Shown: positions 1 through 8,995 of the stretch, piece after piece
Layout of the letters: every line of letters begins with the position of its first letter
How positions within the stretch are numbered: position 1 is the first letter of the stretch
Source of the DNA: JAIQFV01 sp041494885
GTDB taxonomy: Bacteria > Acidobacteriota > Terriglobia > JAIQFV01
Length of the DNA: 64,000 nt
Assembly (NCBI GenBank): GCA_041494885.1
Contig: JBGQBO010000007.1
Location: 62,001 to 126,000 of the forward strand
Reading direction: 5' to 3'
Position numbers and translations under genes: made by a program
The notes under the pieces: generated by a model
What the model saw: only the letters and a program-made list of their open reading frames with translations
What the model was told of the DNA's origin: nothing
Database searches by the model: none

Positions 1-1224
1 TTCAACGGCATCACTGCACGGTTGGACGACTTGAAAGATCTTGGCGTGACCATCGTTTGGCTGATGCCAATCCATCCGGTCGGTCAAGAAGGCAAGAAAG
101 GAACTCTGGGCAGCCCCTACGCTGTGCGCGACTACTACTCCATCAATCCTAATTACGGCACCAAAGATGATCTCCACCGGCTGATCGCAGAAGCTCATCA
201 CCGCGGCCTTAAGGTCATCCTTGATATGGTTGCGAATCACACGGCCTGGGACAGCGTGATGATGAAGAACCCGGACTTCTACCGGCATGATGCCAGCGGC
301 AAAATCGTTTCGCCCGTTCCGGACTGGTCCGACGTGGCCGCCTTGAACTACGATAGCCCCCGGTTGCGAGATTACATGGTGGACATGCTGAAATACTGGC
401 TGCGTGAGTTCAATTTGGATGGGTTCCGCTGCGACGTGGCTGGAATGCTCCCGACGGACTTTTGGGAGCACGCGCGACAGGAACTTCAGACCATTAAACC
501 GGATCTTCTGATGCTTGCCGAGGCCGACAAGCCTGACCTGCTGGTGAAGGCTTTCGATCTGGATTATGCGTGGCCTTTTCATGCCGCGCTCACGAAGGTC
601 ATCATCGGAGACGCCCCCGCCACTGCGCTGCACAAGGAGTGGCAGCAGGAACGGGCTACATTCCCTCGGGGGGCCTTGCACATGCGCTTTTCAGACAACC
701 ACGACGAGCTTCGTGCCATCGTGCGCTTCGGCGAACGCGGCGCCCTGGCCGCTTCTGCATTGATTCTTACAATGGATGGGGTGCCCCTGATCTACAATGG
801 CATGGAGGTAGGTGACACGACGGAGTCTGCGGCACCCGCGCTCTTTGAAAAAATGTCAATTTTCTGGAAGATCGCGGAACGGCGGACTGAGTTTTCACGT
901 TTTTATCATGAAATGATTGCCCTGCGGCGCGCCCATCCAGCCTTGCGGCAAGGTGAAACGGAGTGGGTGCGCAACTCTGACGAAGTGCGTGTCGCCACCT
1001 ACTTTCGCCGGACCGGCTCCGAAGAATTTCTCGTTGCCATCAATCTCTCGAATCGCCCATTTGAAGGCACCCTCGAACTCAGGGACGGGTCGTCATTCCT
1101 GGACGTAACTCCAAAGAGTTATGCCTCCTCCAACGGAGACAACGTCCCGCGACGCATTACTTTGCCTGGACTGAATCTGGAGGCTTGGGGATTCCGGGTT
1201 TTTCAACGCTCTTCCCCTCACTGA
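1..1224 (+). CDS. GH13 alpha-amylase family glycosidase (5' end cut by window)
   Basis: The reading frame is open from base 1, so the start lies outside the window; 407 residues are visible, ending at TGA 1222-1224. GH13 family signatures appear in order: the DMVANH region, the nucleophile Asp in GFRCDVA (about residue 145 of the visible part), the acid/base Glu in MLAEA (about 174) and the stabilising Asp in SDNHDE (about 235). The C-terminal 80 residues look like the usual all-beta domain C. The enzyme should cleave or transfer alpha-glucosidic bonds; the exact substrate cannot be read from this. No export signal can be assessed because the N-terminus is missing. It has no visible functional link with the hyp genes downstream. 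Confidence 0.9.
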   Translation, partial: FNGITARLDDLKDLGVTIVWLMPIHPVGQEGKKGTLGSPYAVRDYYSINPNYGTKDDLHRLIAEAHHRGLKVILDMVANHTAWDSVMMKNPDFYRHDASGKIVSPVPDWSDVAALNYDSPRLRDYMVDMLKYWLREFNLDGFRCDVAGMLPTDFWEHARQELQTIKPDLLMLAEADKPDLLVKAFDLDYAWPFHAALTKVIIGDAPATALHKEWQQERATFPRGALHMRFSDNHDELRAIVRFGERGALAASALILTMDGVPLIYNGMEVGDTTESAAPALFEKMSIFWKIAERRTEFSRFYHEMIALRRAHPALRQGETEWVRNSDEVRVATYFRRTGSEEFLVAINLSNRPFEGTLELRDGSSFLDVTPKSYASSNGDNVPRRITLPGLNLEAWGFRVFQRSSPH

Positions 1225-1610
1225 ACCTGCGGGAGGATAGAAGTAATAAGGTGACAGGAAGGAGGGTTGAGGCGGGAGTCACTTCATTTTGGGGCTCAGT
1301 GGCTTGACGTCCCCGGACAATCTGGTCGAAGTCGTTCAAACCGGTAGCTGGATGACCCTCGATCCAAAGAATGCGATTCAGGAGTTGGAGAAACTGGACT
1401 ATAATCTACCGCGCGTCATTCGGGGGGTTGCCGGCCTCAAGGGAGATTCCTCAATCAACTATCGCGCCCTCTCTCACTTGAAGAGCTTGGGGCTCCGATA
1501 AGTCCGCGGTTCCTTTTCGTGGATTGCAGAGCGGGGGCTTCAGGGATTAATCGACAACTCCTTAAGGCAGCATTAAGGTAACCACCAACCAGTGGACTCA
1601 GTCCGCCATT
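1225..1610. other. Intergenic region between amylase and hypA
   Basis: Apart from the uncertain 70-codon ORF at 1289-1501, I see no gene, RNA or convincing terminator here. The hyp operon promoter is presumably within 1502-1610, but no clean -35/-10 pair stands out. Confidence 0.5.
1289..1501 (+). CDS. Small ORF of unknown function (70 codons), possibly a remnant
   Basis: An open frame using TTG at 1289 and ending with TAA at 1499-1501. The product is mostly polar and helical, with a run around NAIQELEKLDYNLP and a C-terminus ending LKSLGLR. I do not recognise the family. There is no clear ribosome binding site, and it lies in an otherwise gene-free 386-bp gap between the amylase and hypA. 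It may be a short hypothetical gene, a decayed 3' fragment, or a chance ORF. Confidence 0.25.
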   Translation: MGLSGLTSPDNLVEVVQTGSWMTLDPKNAIQELEKLDYNLPRVIRGVAGLKGDSSINYRALSHLKSLGLR

Positions 1611-1973
1611 ATGCATGAGCTTTCAATCGCACAGAACGTGATCGAAATCGTTCAACAAAACCTGCCGCCGGCCCCACACCCTGGAGTCAGATCAGTCAAG
1701 ATGAAAGTGGGTGAAATGGCGGGGGTGGTGATTGACTCACTGGAATTCTGTTTCAGTGCGATCATCCCGGGCACTCCCCTCGAGGGGGCGCGGCTCGAAA
1801 TTGAGCGTGTCCCTGTTGTCGCGCATTGCCGGAGGTGCGAGGTTCACTTCGAGGTGGACCACTATGCCTTTGTTTGTCCTTCCTGTGAGAACATCGAGAT
1901 TGAAGTTATTTCCGGAAGAGAACTTCAGGTAGTGGAAGTGGAGCTTCTGGATGAGAAAGTGGGAGCCGTATGA
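1611..1973 (+). CDS. hypA: Hydrogenase maturation nickel metallochaperone HypA
   Basis: 120 residues, the normal family length. It begins with the invariant MHELS, in which His2 is the known nickel ligand, and carries the structural zinc site as two Cys-x-x-Cys pairs (about C73/C76 and C89/C92). HypA works with HypB to deliver nickel to the large subunit of [NiFe] hydrogenase (in some bacteria also to urease). Its stop overlaps the hypB start as ATGA (1970-1973), so the two are translationally coupled. It is the first gene of the run hypA-hypB-hypF-hypC. Family assignment is firm; the target hydrogenase is not in the window. Confidence 0.96.
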   Translation: MHELSIAQNVIEIVQQNLPPAPHPGVRSVKMKVGEMAGVVIDSLEFCFSAIIPGTPLEGARLEIERVPVVAHCRRCEVHFEVDHYAFVCPSCENIEIEVISGRELQVVEVELLDEKVGAV

Positions 1974-2626
1974 ATGTGATCACGATTGAGCGAAAGGTGT
2001 TAGAAAAAAACGATGAGATTGCGCGTTTGAATCGGGCGCTTTTTGCCCAGCACGGCATTTTTGCGTTGAATTTCGTGAGCTCGCCCGGCTCAGGTAAAAC
2101 AAGCATCCTGGAGCGGACCTTGGAGCACTTGGGGGGACGACTCAAGATCGCGGTGATCGAGGGAGATGTACAGACCGATCTCGACGCCCAACGGGTGGCG
2201 CAGTACAACGTTCCGGTCGTGCAGATCGTCACCCATGGCGGATGCCATTTGGAAGCCAAACTGGTTTACGATGCCCTGAACCGAATCAACCTCGAGAATA
2301 TCGATGTGTTTGTTATTGAAAATGTAGGCAACCTGGTTTGTCCCGCCAACTATGATCTCGGTGAAGCGATGAAGGTGGTGGTCATGAGCACCACCGAAGG
2401 GGAGGACAAGCCGTTGAAGTACCCCGGGATGTTCCGAAACTCAACTGTTCTTCTCATCAATAAGATCGACCTGCTGCCCTACGTTCCCTGCAACATCGAG
2501 AAGCTCAGGAGGAATGCCCTCCAAATCAACCCCTCCCTCATCATTTTCGAAACCTCGTGCACTACCTTGGCGGGGATTCCGGAATGGTGTGATTGGCTGG
2601 TCGAGAAAGTGCCGATTGCAGAGTGA
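1970..2626 (+). CDS. hypB: Hydrogenase nickel incorporation GTPase HypB
   Basis: 218 residues of the SIMIBI-class GTPase HypB. The P-loop SPGSGKTS is at residues 38-45, the metal-site pair Cys92-His93 is in GGCHLEA, the switch region ENVGNLVCP carries the second conserved Cys (about 124), and the guanine-specificity motif NKID is at about 164-167. The enzyme dimerises on GTP and nickel binding and powers nickel transfer from HypA. It lacks both the His-rich N-terminal stretch and the N-terminal CxxCGC high-affinity nickel motif found in some homologues, so it probably does not store nickel. It overlaps hypA at its start, and its TGA overlaps the likely GTG start of hypF. Confidence 0.96.
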   Translation: MNVITIERKVLEKNDEIARLNRALFAQHGIFALNFVSSPGSGKTSILERTLEHLGGRLKIAVIEGDVQTDLDAQRVAQYNVPVVQIVTHGGCHLEAKLVYDALNRINLENIDVFVIENVGNLVCPANYDLGEAMKVVVMSTTEGEDKPLKYPGMFRNSTVLLINKIDLLPYVPCNIEKLRRNALQINPSLIIFETSCTTLAGIPEWCDWLVEKVPIAE

Positions 2627-4983
2627 TCCAGCGTATCCACATCGTCATCCAAGGCGCTGTACAAGGCGTCGGTTTCCGGCCATTCATTTACCGATTATCC
2701 CGGGCTATGGATCTTCCCGGCTGGGTGTCGAACTCTGCGCAGGGTGTCTTTATTGAGGTCGAGGGAGAGAAAAGGGACCTTGACGCTTTCCTGCTTCGAG
2801 TTGAGAAAGAAAAGCCACGGCACGCCTCCATCCAAAGCCTCGAATACTCGTACCTCGATCCCTTGGGTTTCGAGACTTTCGAGATTCGCGAAAGCGAACG
2901 CACAGGCGAGTTGAGTGCTCTTGTTCTTCCCGACATCGCCACCTGTCCTGAGTGTCTCCAGGACGTCTTTGATCCGACGAACCGGCGTTACCTCTACCCT
3001 TTCACCAACTGCACGAACTGTGGCCCCCGCTTCACGATCATTGAGTCCCTCCCTTACGACCGGCCCAACACCGCCATGAAGCTCTTCGACATGTGCCCGG
3101 CCTGCCGGCACGAGTATGAAGATCCGATGGACCGCCGATTCCATGCGCAGCCGAATGCCTGCCCCCAGTGTGGCCCTCACCTTGAACTGTGGGAGGATGC
3201 GAGCCCCCCCGTTTCGAAGGATCACGACGCTCTTGTGCGGGCGGTTGGAGCGCTCCGGGCTCGCCGCATCGTGGCCGTCAAGGGTCTGGGCGGATTTCAT
3301 CTCATGGTCGACGCGAGAGATGAAGAGGCGGTGGTGCGTCTCCGGGCCAGAAAGCATCGTGATGAGAAACCGCTGGCGCTGATGTGTCCCTCATTGGAAT
3401 CGGCCAAGTCAATGTGCGAGGTCTCCGCGCTTGAAGAAAGGTTGCTGCTCTCACCCGAGTCGCCCATTGTCCTGCTTCACCGCAAGGTCATCACCCCGCA
3501 ATCCGGAATCCGCAATCCGAATTCAATGGTGGCCCCCTCGGTGGCACCGAACAATCCTTATCTCGGCGTCATGCTGCCCTACACCCCGCTTCACCATATC
3601 CTGATGCGGGAGATTCAGTTTCCGGTAGTGGCCACCAGCGGCAATCTCTCGGATGAGCCGATCTGCACCCACGAGACGGAAGCGGTCAAGCGCCTGAGCG
3701 GTATTGCCGACCTGTTTCTTATTCATAATCGACCCATCGTCCGGCATGTCGATGATTCCGTTGTCCGCATCATTATGGGGCGTGAGCTCGTCCTCCGGCG
3801 CGCGCGCGGATACGCGCCGCTTCCCGTGCGCCTAAAGGCGGACGGCCGGCTGCGGCGGACACCTTTGCTGGCTGTCGGCGCGCACCTGAAGAACACCGTC
3901 GCCGTCACCTCCGGGAACGCGAACGTTTTTATAAGCCAACATATTGGGGACCTGGAAACAAGCGAATCTTTCGAAGCCTTTCGGAACGTAATAGATGATT
4001 TCCGTAGAATGTACGAAGTCCACCCCAAGCATCTCGTTTGTGATCTTCATCCCGACTATCTCTCCACGAAATTTGCCCGGGGGGCCGACGTTCCCACCCT
4101 GTCCGTTCAGCATCACTACGCCCACGTGGCAGCCTGCATGGCAGAGAATGAACTCGAGGGGACCGTTCTGGGCGTGTCGTGGGACGGCACCGGATATGGG
4201 CTCGATGGAACCGTCTGGGGCGGTGAATTTTTACTGACCGACCCTGCCTCCTTTCGCCGCGTGGCCTCATTCCGGCAATTCCGACTACCGGGGAGTGCAG
4301 TCGCCATCAAAGAGCCCCGCCGCGCGGCCATCGGGTTGTTAACCGAGATGTTGGGTGTTGAAGTTTTTGAGCGAACCGACTTACTTCCTGTGAAATCCTT
4401 CACTGAGCCGGAGCGATCTTTGCTTCGCCAGATGCTTCTCCAGGGTGTAAACTCACCCTTGACTTCCAGCGCCGGCCGTTTGTTCGATTCCATTGCTTCC
4501 ATCGTCGGAATCCGGCAAAAGGTCAGATTTGAAGGCCAGGCCGCGATGGAGTTGGAGTTTGCCATTGGAAGCGAGGAGACGGAGGAAACCTACCCGTTTC
4601 GTATTCTCGATTCCGATCCACTCCGGCATGCTCCTGGTCGCGCCGGCCAGCCGGACGGGACCTTGCCCTGGGTGATCGACTGGGCACCTCTGGCCGAGGC
4701 CATTCTTCAAGACGTGATGCATGTGGGAGTTTCCTCTATTGCCGCAAAATTCCACAACAGTCTGGCTGAAATGATTGTCGAAATAGCCCATCGCTGTGGA
4801 GAGCCCCGCGTGGTATTGACGGGGGGATGTTTCCAAAATAAGTACCTCACGGAACGGACGGTTCGCCGCCTTGAAGCGAGCGGATTCCGGCCTTACTGGC
4901 ATCAACGGGTTCCCCCCAATGATGGGGGGATCTCGCTCGGACAGATCGTCGCGGCGACGAGACTATTACACAAGGAGCCCTGA
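2623..4983 (+). CDS. hypF: Carbamoyltransferase HypF (cyanide ligand synthesis)
   Basis: Start chosen at GTG 2623, which overlaps the hypB stop (GTGA) and gives 786 residues. An earlier in-frame TTG at 2593 would run into hypB. Domains in order: acylphosphatase (VQGVGFRPF near residues 13-21), two zinc-finger pairs (CPEC, CTNC, CPAC, CPQC, about 108-170), a YrdC-like domain, and a Kae1-like domain with the HHYAH metal motif and a DGTGYG loop. HypF transfers carbamoyl from carbamoyl phosphate to the C-terminal Cys of HypE, feeding the CN ligands of the hydrogenase iron. An extra segment around residues 288-304, just before the conserved APSVAPNNPYLGVM stretch, is encoded by a heptamer repeat (3500-3520) and looks inserted. 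Confidence 0.96.
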   Translation: MIQRIHIVIQGAVQGVGFRPFIYRLSRAMDLPGWVSNSAQGVFIEVEGEKRDLDAFLLRVEKEKPRHASIQSLEYSYLDPLGFETFEIRESERTGELSALVLPDIATCPECLQDVFDPTNRRYLYPFTNCTNCGPRFTIIESLPYDRPNTAMKLFDMCPACRHEYEDPMDRRFHAQPNACPQCGPHLELWEDASPPVSKDHDALVRAVGALRARRIVAVKGLGGFHLMVDARDEEAVVRLRARKHRDEKPLALMCPSLESAKSMCEVSALEERLLLSPESPIVLLHRKVITPQSGIRNPNSMVAPSVAPNNPYLGVMLPYTPLHHILMREIQFPVVATSGNLSDEPICTHETEAVKRLSGIADLFLIHNRPIVRHVDDSVVRIIMGRELVLRRARGYAPLPVRLKADGRLRRTPLLAVGAHLKNTVAVTSGNANVFISQHIGDLETSESFEAFRNVIDDFRRMYEVHPKHLVCDLHPDYLSTKFARGADVPTLSVQHHYAHVAACMAENELEGTVLGVSWDGTGYGLDGTVWGGEFLLTDPASFRRVASFRQFRLPGSAVAIKEPRRAAIGLLTEMLGVEVFERTDLLPVKSFTEPERSLLRQMLLQGVNSPLTSSAGRLFDSIASIVGIRQKVRFEGQAAMELEFAIGSEETEETYPFRILDSDPLRHAPGRAGQPDGTLPWVIDWAPLAEAILQDVMHVGVSSIAAKFHNSLAEMIVEIAHRCGEPRVVLTGGCFQNKYLTERTVRRLEASGFRPYWHQRVPPNDGGISLGQIVAATRLLHKEP
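3500..3520 (+). repeat. In-frame heptamer array inside hypF
   Basis: Three consecutive 7-bp units, AATCCGG, AATCCGC and AATCCGA, lie inside the hypF reading frame. At 21 bp they add exactly seven codons and keep the frame. The encoded SGIRNPN falls in a loop between a conserved strand and the APSVAP motif. The same AATCCGN unit forms a separate intergenic array at 33530-33557. Confidence 0.8.
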
Positions 4984-4985
4984 GG

Positions 4986-5234
4986 ATGTGCCTCGCCATT
5001 CCCGGAAAGATAGAATCCGTTGAAGGAATTGACCCGGTTTTGCGCTGCGGCAAGGTGAATTTTGGGGGGATTCTCAAGACCGTTAATCTCGCTTATGTCC
5101 CCGAAGCCAAGATCGGGGATTACGTGATCGTTCATGTCGGATTTGCGATTAGTATCGTAGACGAGGAGGAAGCCCGGAAGGTGTTCGAGTATTTGAAAGA
5201 GATGGATGAACTGGAAGAACTGAAGGACCAATAA
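4986..5234 (+). CDS. hypC: Hydrogenase assembly chaperone HypC/HybG
   Basis: 82 residues starting MCLAIPG; Cys2 is the invariant residue that binds HypD and the iron centre. The conserved VHVGFAI segment, with its His, follows, and then a charged C-terminal helix. HypC forms the HypC-HypD complex, on which the Fe(CN)2CO unit is built, and passes it to the hydrogenase large subunit precursor. It begins 2 nt after the hypF stop, so it is part of the same operon. Its partner hypD lies about 5.4 kb downstream, after nifJ and a PyrD-like gene. Confidence 0.95.
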   Translation: MCLAIPGKIESVEGIDPVLRCGKVNFGGILKTVNLAYVPEAKIGDYVIVHVGFAISIVDEEEARKVFEYLKEMDELEELKDQ

Positions 5235-5275
5235 TACTGTCTTTATACTAAAGCAGAGAGAGCCGAGGAGATCCA

Positions 5276-8200
5276 ATGAATTCCATGCTAAGCACCGATG
5301 TCGAGCCAGTTGAAGGGCCCGTGAAAAGTAAGAGAGCCTTCGTGACCATGGACGGGAACGAGGCGGTCGCCTATGTGGCCTTCCGCCTCAATGAAGTCAT
5401 CGCCATTTATCCGATTACTCCATCCTCCCCCATGGGCGAATGGTCCGACGAATGGGCCTCGGGGGGAAAACCGAATATTTGGGGCACCATCCCGCAAGTC
5501 GTGGAAATGCAAAGTGAGGGAGGGGCGTCAGGGGCCATCCACGGCGCGTTGCAATCCGGTTCCCTGGCGACGACCTTTACCTCCTCGCAAGGGCTGTTGT
5601 TGATGATCCCCAACATGTACAAGATCGCGGGTGAGCTTACCCCGACGGTCTTCCACGTGGCCGCGAGGTCGTTGGCGGCCCAAGGGCTTTCCATTTTCGG
5701 AGACCACAGTGATGTGATGGCCACCCGGGGCACCGGCTTTGCTTTGTTGTCTTCAGCATCGGTCCAAGAGGCCATGGACTTTGCCGTCATCGCCCAGGCC
5801 GCTTCCCTGGAAGCCCGCGTTCCGTTCCTTCACTTTTTTGACGGCTTTCGGACTTCACACGAAGTCTCAAAGATCGAACTGCTCACCGAACAGGACCTGC
5901 GGGCCATGATCAACGAGGACCGGGTGTATGAACACCGGGCTCGCGCCCTCTCGCCGGACCACCCGGTTCTTCGTGGGACGGCTCAAAATCCGGATGTCTA
6001 TTTTCAAGCCCGAGAAACGGTTAATCCGTATTACACCGCATGCCCCGATATCGTCCAGCAGGCCATGGACCATTTCGCTTCGATCGTTGGACGGGCCTAC
6101 CGTCTTTATGAATATCATGGATCTCCTCACGCGGAGCGCGTCATCGTGCTCATGGGTTCCGGCGCCGAAGCCGTGCACGAGATGGTCGACTATCTCAACT
6201 CGCATGGTGAGGATGTCGGTGTCCTCAAAGTGCGACTGTATCGGCCTTTCGATCTGAACCGCTTCGTCGAGGCGTTGCCCGCGACGACCGAGCGCATTGC
6301 CGTACTTGACCGGACCAAGGAGCCGGGCAGCATCGGCGAACCCCTCTATTTAGATTGTGTCAATGCCCTTCATGAAAGCATCGAGCAGGGCACCGGGGGC
6401 CTGAAAACCTTTCCAAAGATTGTGGGCGGCCGGTACGGATTGTCGTCCAAAGAATTCACCCCTGCCATGGTCAAGTCGGTCTTCGACAATCTCAAGGAGA
6501 CCCGTCCGAAGAATCACTTCACCATCGGTATTCATGACGACGTTTCACATACCAGCCTTTCCTTTGATCCCGAATTCTCAATCGAGCCGGAGAATGTGGT
6601 CCGTGCGCTCTTCTACGGTCTGGGATCGGACGGAACGGTGGGCGCCAATAAGAACTCCATCAAGATTATCGGTGAAAATACGGACAATTTTGCACAGGGT
6701 TACTTCGTGTACGACTCCAAGAAGGCGGGTGCGGTCACCGTGTCCCACCTGCGGTTCGGTCCCAATCCAATCCGGTCCACTTACCTCGTCACGCAGGCCA
6801 ATTTTGTGGGGTGCCACCAGCCTGTCTTTCTCGAGCGTTACGACATGCTGAAGGACATCGTCGAGGGAGGAACGTTTCTCCTGAATACCCCCTACGGCCC
6901 GGAAGAAGTCTGGAATGAGCTTCCTCGTACTGTTCAGCAACAGATCATTCAGAAGAAATTAAAGTTCTATGTGATCGATGCCGTCAAGGTGGCCCATGAG
7001 AGCGGGATGGGAGGGCGCATCAATACCGTTATGCAAGTGTGCTTTTTTGCCATCTCAAAAGTCCTTCCCCGCGACGAGGCCCTGACTGCCATCATAGACT
7101 CTATTCAGAAGACCTATGGGAAGAAGGGTGATGAAATTGTCCAGATGAATCTGAAGGCCATAGACCGGGCACTTGCCCACCTGTTCGAGGTCCACGTTCC
7201 TCAACACGCAGAAAGTCAGATCCAGTTGCCGCCTCCGGTCCCCAAGGAAGCACCGGAATTTGTCCAACAGGTCCTGGGAGAGATGATTGCGGGGCTTGGA
7301 GACGGTCTGCCGGTCAGCGCACTCCCCGCGGATGGCACCTATCCCACGGGGACTTCAAAGTGGGAGAAGCGGAACATCGCACTCGAAATCCCGGTGTGGG
7401 ACCCCGCCGTGTGCATTCAGTGTGGCAAATGCGCGATGGTCTGTCCTCACAGCGTCATTCGCATCAAAGCCTACGATCCAAAAATTCTTGAAGGCGCGCC
7501 GGCGACCTTTAAATCCAGCAACGCCGGGGACCGCGAGTGGAAGGATTTGAAATACACCATTCAAGTGGCCCCGGAAGACTGCACGGGATGCGCCATCTGT
7601 GTGGACGTCTGTCCGGCCAAGAACAAATCGGAAACACGACTCAAAGCCATCAATATGGCGCCCCAGCCTCCCCTGCGGATTCCGGAGCGGGAGAACTGGG
7701 AATTCTTTTTGAAAATTCCAGAGATGGATCGCCGCCACATCAAGGTCTCAAGCCTCCGACAGCAGCAGGTCCAGGAACCCCTGTTTGAGTTTTCAAGCGC
7801 CTGTGCAGGGTGCGGGGAAACCCCCTACCTCAAGTTGTTGACCCAATTGTTTGGCGATCGCGCCCTGGTGGCCAACGCCACCGGCTGTTCCTCGATTTAC
7901 GGCGGGAATCTGCCCACAACGCCCTGGACCAAGAATCTGGAGGGGCGTGGCCCCGCCTGGTCGAACTCGCTGTTTGAAGACAACGCCGAATTCGGGCTGG
8001 GCTTCCGGGTTTCCGTTGACAAGCAGAAAGAATTTGCGTCCGAACTGTTGAAAAAACTGGGGGGGAGCGTTGGAGAGGATTTGGCCACGGCCATTCTAAC
8101 AGCTCAACAGAAAGACGAGGCGGATATCTACGAACAGCGGGGACGGATTGAGATCCTGAAAGAAAAACTTGAGCGCCTTAGCTCCGACGACGCCCGGCGG

Positions 8201-8623
8201 TTATTGTCGCTAGCCGACCTGCTGGTCAAAAAGAGTGTGTGGATTGTGGGTGGGGACGGATGGGCTTACGACATCGGCTTTGGGGGACTCGATCATGTTT
8301 TCGCGAGCGGCCGAAATGTCAATATCCTCGTCCTGGACACCGAAGTGTACTCCAACACGGGGGGACAAATGTCCAAGGCTACTCCGCGCGCTGCTGTGGC
8401 CAAGTTTGCAGCCGGGGGAAAGCCCGTTGCCAAAAAAGATCTTGGTCTGATTGCCATGACCTACGGCAGTGTTTACGTGGCCAGCGTGGCGATGGGCGCC
8501 AAGGATGAACACACCTTGAGGGCGTTTCTCGAAGCCGAGGCGTATGACGGCCCATCCTTGATCATCGCCTACAGCCATTGCATCGCCCATGGCATCAATA
8601 TGACGACCGCCATGCACGACTAG
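5276..8623 (+). CDS. nifJ: Pyruvate:ferredoxin (flavodoxin) oxidoreductase, interrupted by an amber codon
   Basis: A single-chain PFOR of 1115 residues up to a TAG at 8621-8623, after which the same frame runs another 88 codons of clear PFOR C-terminus. It oxidatively decarboxylates pyruvate to acetyl-CoA and reduces ferredoxin. Visible parts: the N-terminal pyrimidine-binding domain with YPITPSSPMGEW, two 4Fe-4S motifs (CIQCGKCAMVCP about 712, CTGCAICVDVCP about 767), the proximal-cluster cysteines (CAGC, ATGC and the Cys of YSHCIAHG), and the TPP motif GGDGWAYDIG (about 994). All cofactor ligands precede the stop. The stop replaces a residue that is commonly Gln in homologues, consistent with a CAG-to-TAG change. 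A good GAGGAG-type site precedes ATG 5276. It lies 41 nt after hypC. Confidence 0.9.
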   Translation: MNSMLSTDVEPVEGPVKSKRAFVTMDGNEAVAYVAFRLNEVIAIYPITPSSPMGEWSDEWASGGKPNIWGTIPQVVEMQSEGGASGAIHGALQSGSLATTFTSSQGLLLMIPNMYKIAGELTPTVFHVAARSLAAQGLSIFGDHSDVMATRGTGFALLSSASVQEAMDFAVIAQAASLEARVPFLHFFDGFRTSHEVSKIELLTEQDLRAMINEDRVYEHRARALSPDHPVLRGTAQNPDVYFQARETVNPYYTACPDIVQQAMDHFASIVGRAYRLYEYHGSPHAERVIVLMGSGAEAVHEMVDYLNSHGEDVGVLKVRLYRPFDLNRFVEALPATTERIAVLDRTKEPGSIGEPLYLDCVNALHESIEQGTGGLKTFPKIVGGRYGLSSKEFTPAMVKSVFDNLKETRPKNHFTIGIHDDVSHTSLSFDPEFSIEPENVVRALFYGLGSDGTVGANKNSIKIIGENTDNFAQGYFVYDSKKAGAVTVSHLRFGPNPIRSTYLVTQANFVGCHQPVFLERYDMLKDIVEGGTFLLNTPYGPEEVWNELPRTVQQQIIQKKLKFYVIDAVKVAHESGMGGRINTVMQVCFFAISKVLPRDEALTAIIDSIQKTYGKKGDEIVQMNLKAIDRALAHLFEVHVPQHAESQIQLPPPVPKEAPEFVQQVLGEMIAGLGDGLPVSALPADGTYPTGTSKWEKRNIALEIPVWDPAVCIQCGKCAMVCPHSVIRIKAYDPKILEGAPATFKSSNAGDREWKDLKYTIQVAPEDCTGCAICVDVCPAKNKSETRLKAINMAPQPPLRIPERENWEFFLKIPEMDRRHIKVSSLRQQQVQEPLFEFSSACAGCGETPYLKLLTQLFGDRALVANATGCSSIYGGNLPTTPWTKNLEGRGPAWSNSLFEDNAEFGLGFRVSVDKQKEFASELLKKLGGSVGEDLATAILTAQQKDEADIYEQRGRIEILKEKLERLSSDDARRLLSLADLLVKKSVWIVGGDGWAYDIGFGGLDHVFASGRNVNILVLDTEVYSNTGGQMSKATPRAAVAKFAAGGKPVAKKDLGLIAMTYGSVYVASVAMGAKDEHTLRAFLEAEAYDGPSLIIAYSHCIAHGINMTTAMHD

Positions 8624-8890
8624 AAAGCCGCCGTCGATTCGGGACAGTGGCTGCTCTATCGCTATCACCCCGATCGCGCGAAGCAGGGCGAGAATCCCAT
8701 GATCCTCGACTCTCGGCCTCCCAAGATTCCCTTGCAGGATTATCTGTACATGGAAAACAGATTCAAAATGCTGACCAAAATCAAACCCGATGAAGCAACC
8801 CGGTTGCTGAAGCGGGCTCAGGAAGACGTCCAGACACGCTGGCGCCTTTATGAGTACATGGCGGCGAGGAAGGTGGAGAACAAAGTTTAA
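8624..8890 (+). pseudogene. nifJ: C-terminal remainder of nifJ after the in-frame TAG
   Basis: Directly after TAG 8621-8623 the same frame continues for 88 sense codons to TAA 8888-8890. It encodes the typical PFOR end: a segment reading SGQWLLYRYHPDR, a linker LDSRPPKIPLQDYLYMENRF, and a final helix with RWRLYEYMA. No frameshift is involved. As a stand-alone product it would make no sense, so either the amber codon is read through, or it is a recent nonsense mutation or a sequencing error. The last codons overlap the first heptamer of the downstream array. Confidence 0.85.
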
Positions 8891-8916
8891 AGTTCAAAGT
8901 TCAAGGCTCAAAGTTA
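8882..8916 (+). repeat. Left heptamer array of element A
   Basis: Five in-phase 7-bp units of consensus AAAGTTC (AAAGTTT, AAAGTTC twice, AAGGCTC, AAAGTTA). The first unit overlaps the nifJ stop codon. The reverse complement of the same unit makes up the array at 9439-9493, on the far side of an S23 gene. Confidence 0.85.
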
Positions 8917-8995
8917 AGGGCTTACTGACCGGATGTTCAATGCTTCCAGGCGAGTCATTTTGTCTCGTCAGCCGACTTTTTAGAGGCTCTGCAAC

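Noticed and set aside
2593..2622. TTG 2593 as hypF start
   Set aside because: It lies inside hypB; GTG 2623 overlapping the hypB stop gives the usual coupled start and a normal N-terminus.
5276..8890. Pyrrolysine or other recoding of TAG in nifJ
   Set aside because: TAG is a normal stop in other genes of the window and no recoding signal or pyl gene is seen; a point mutation or sequencing error is simpler.
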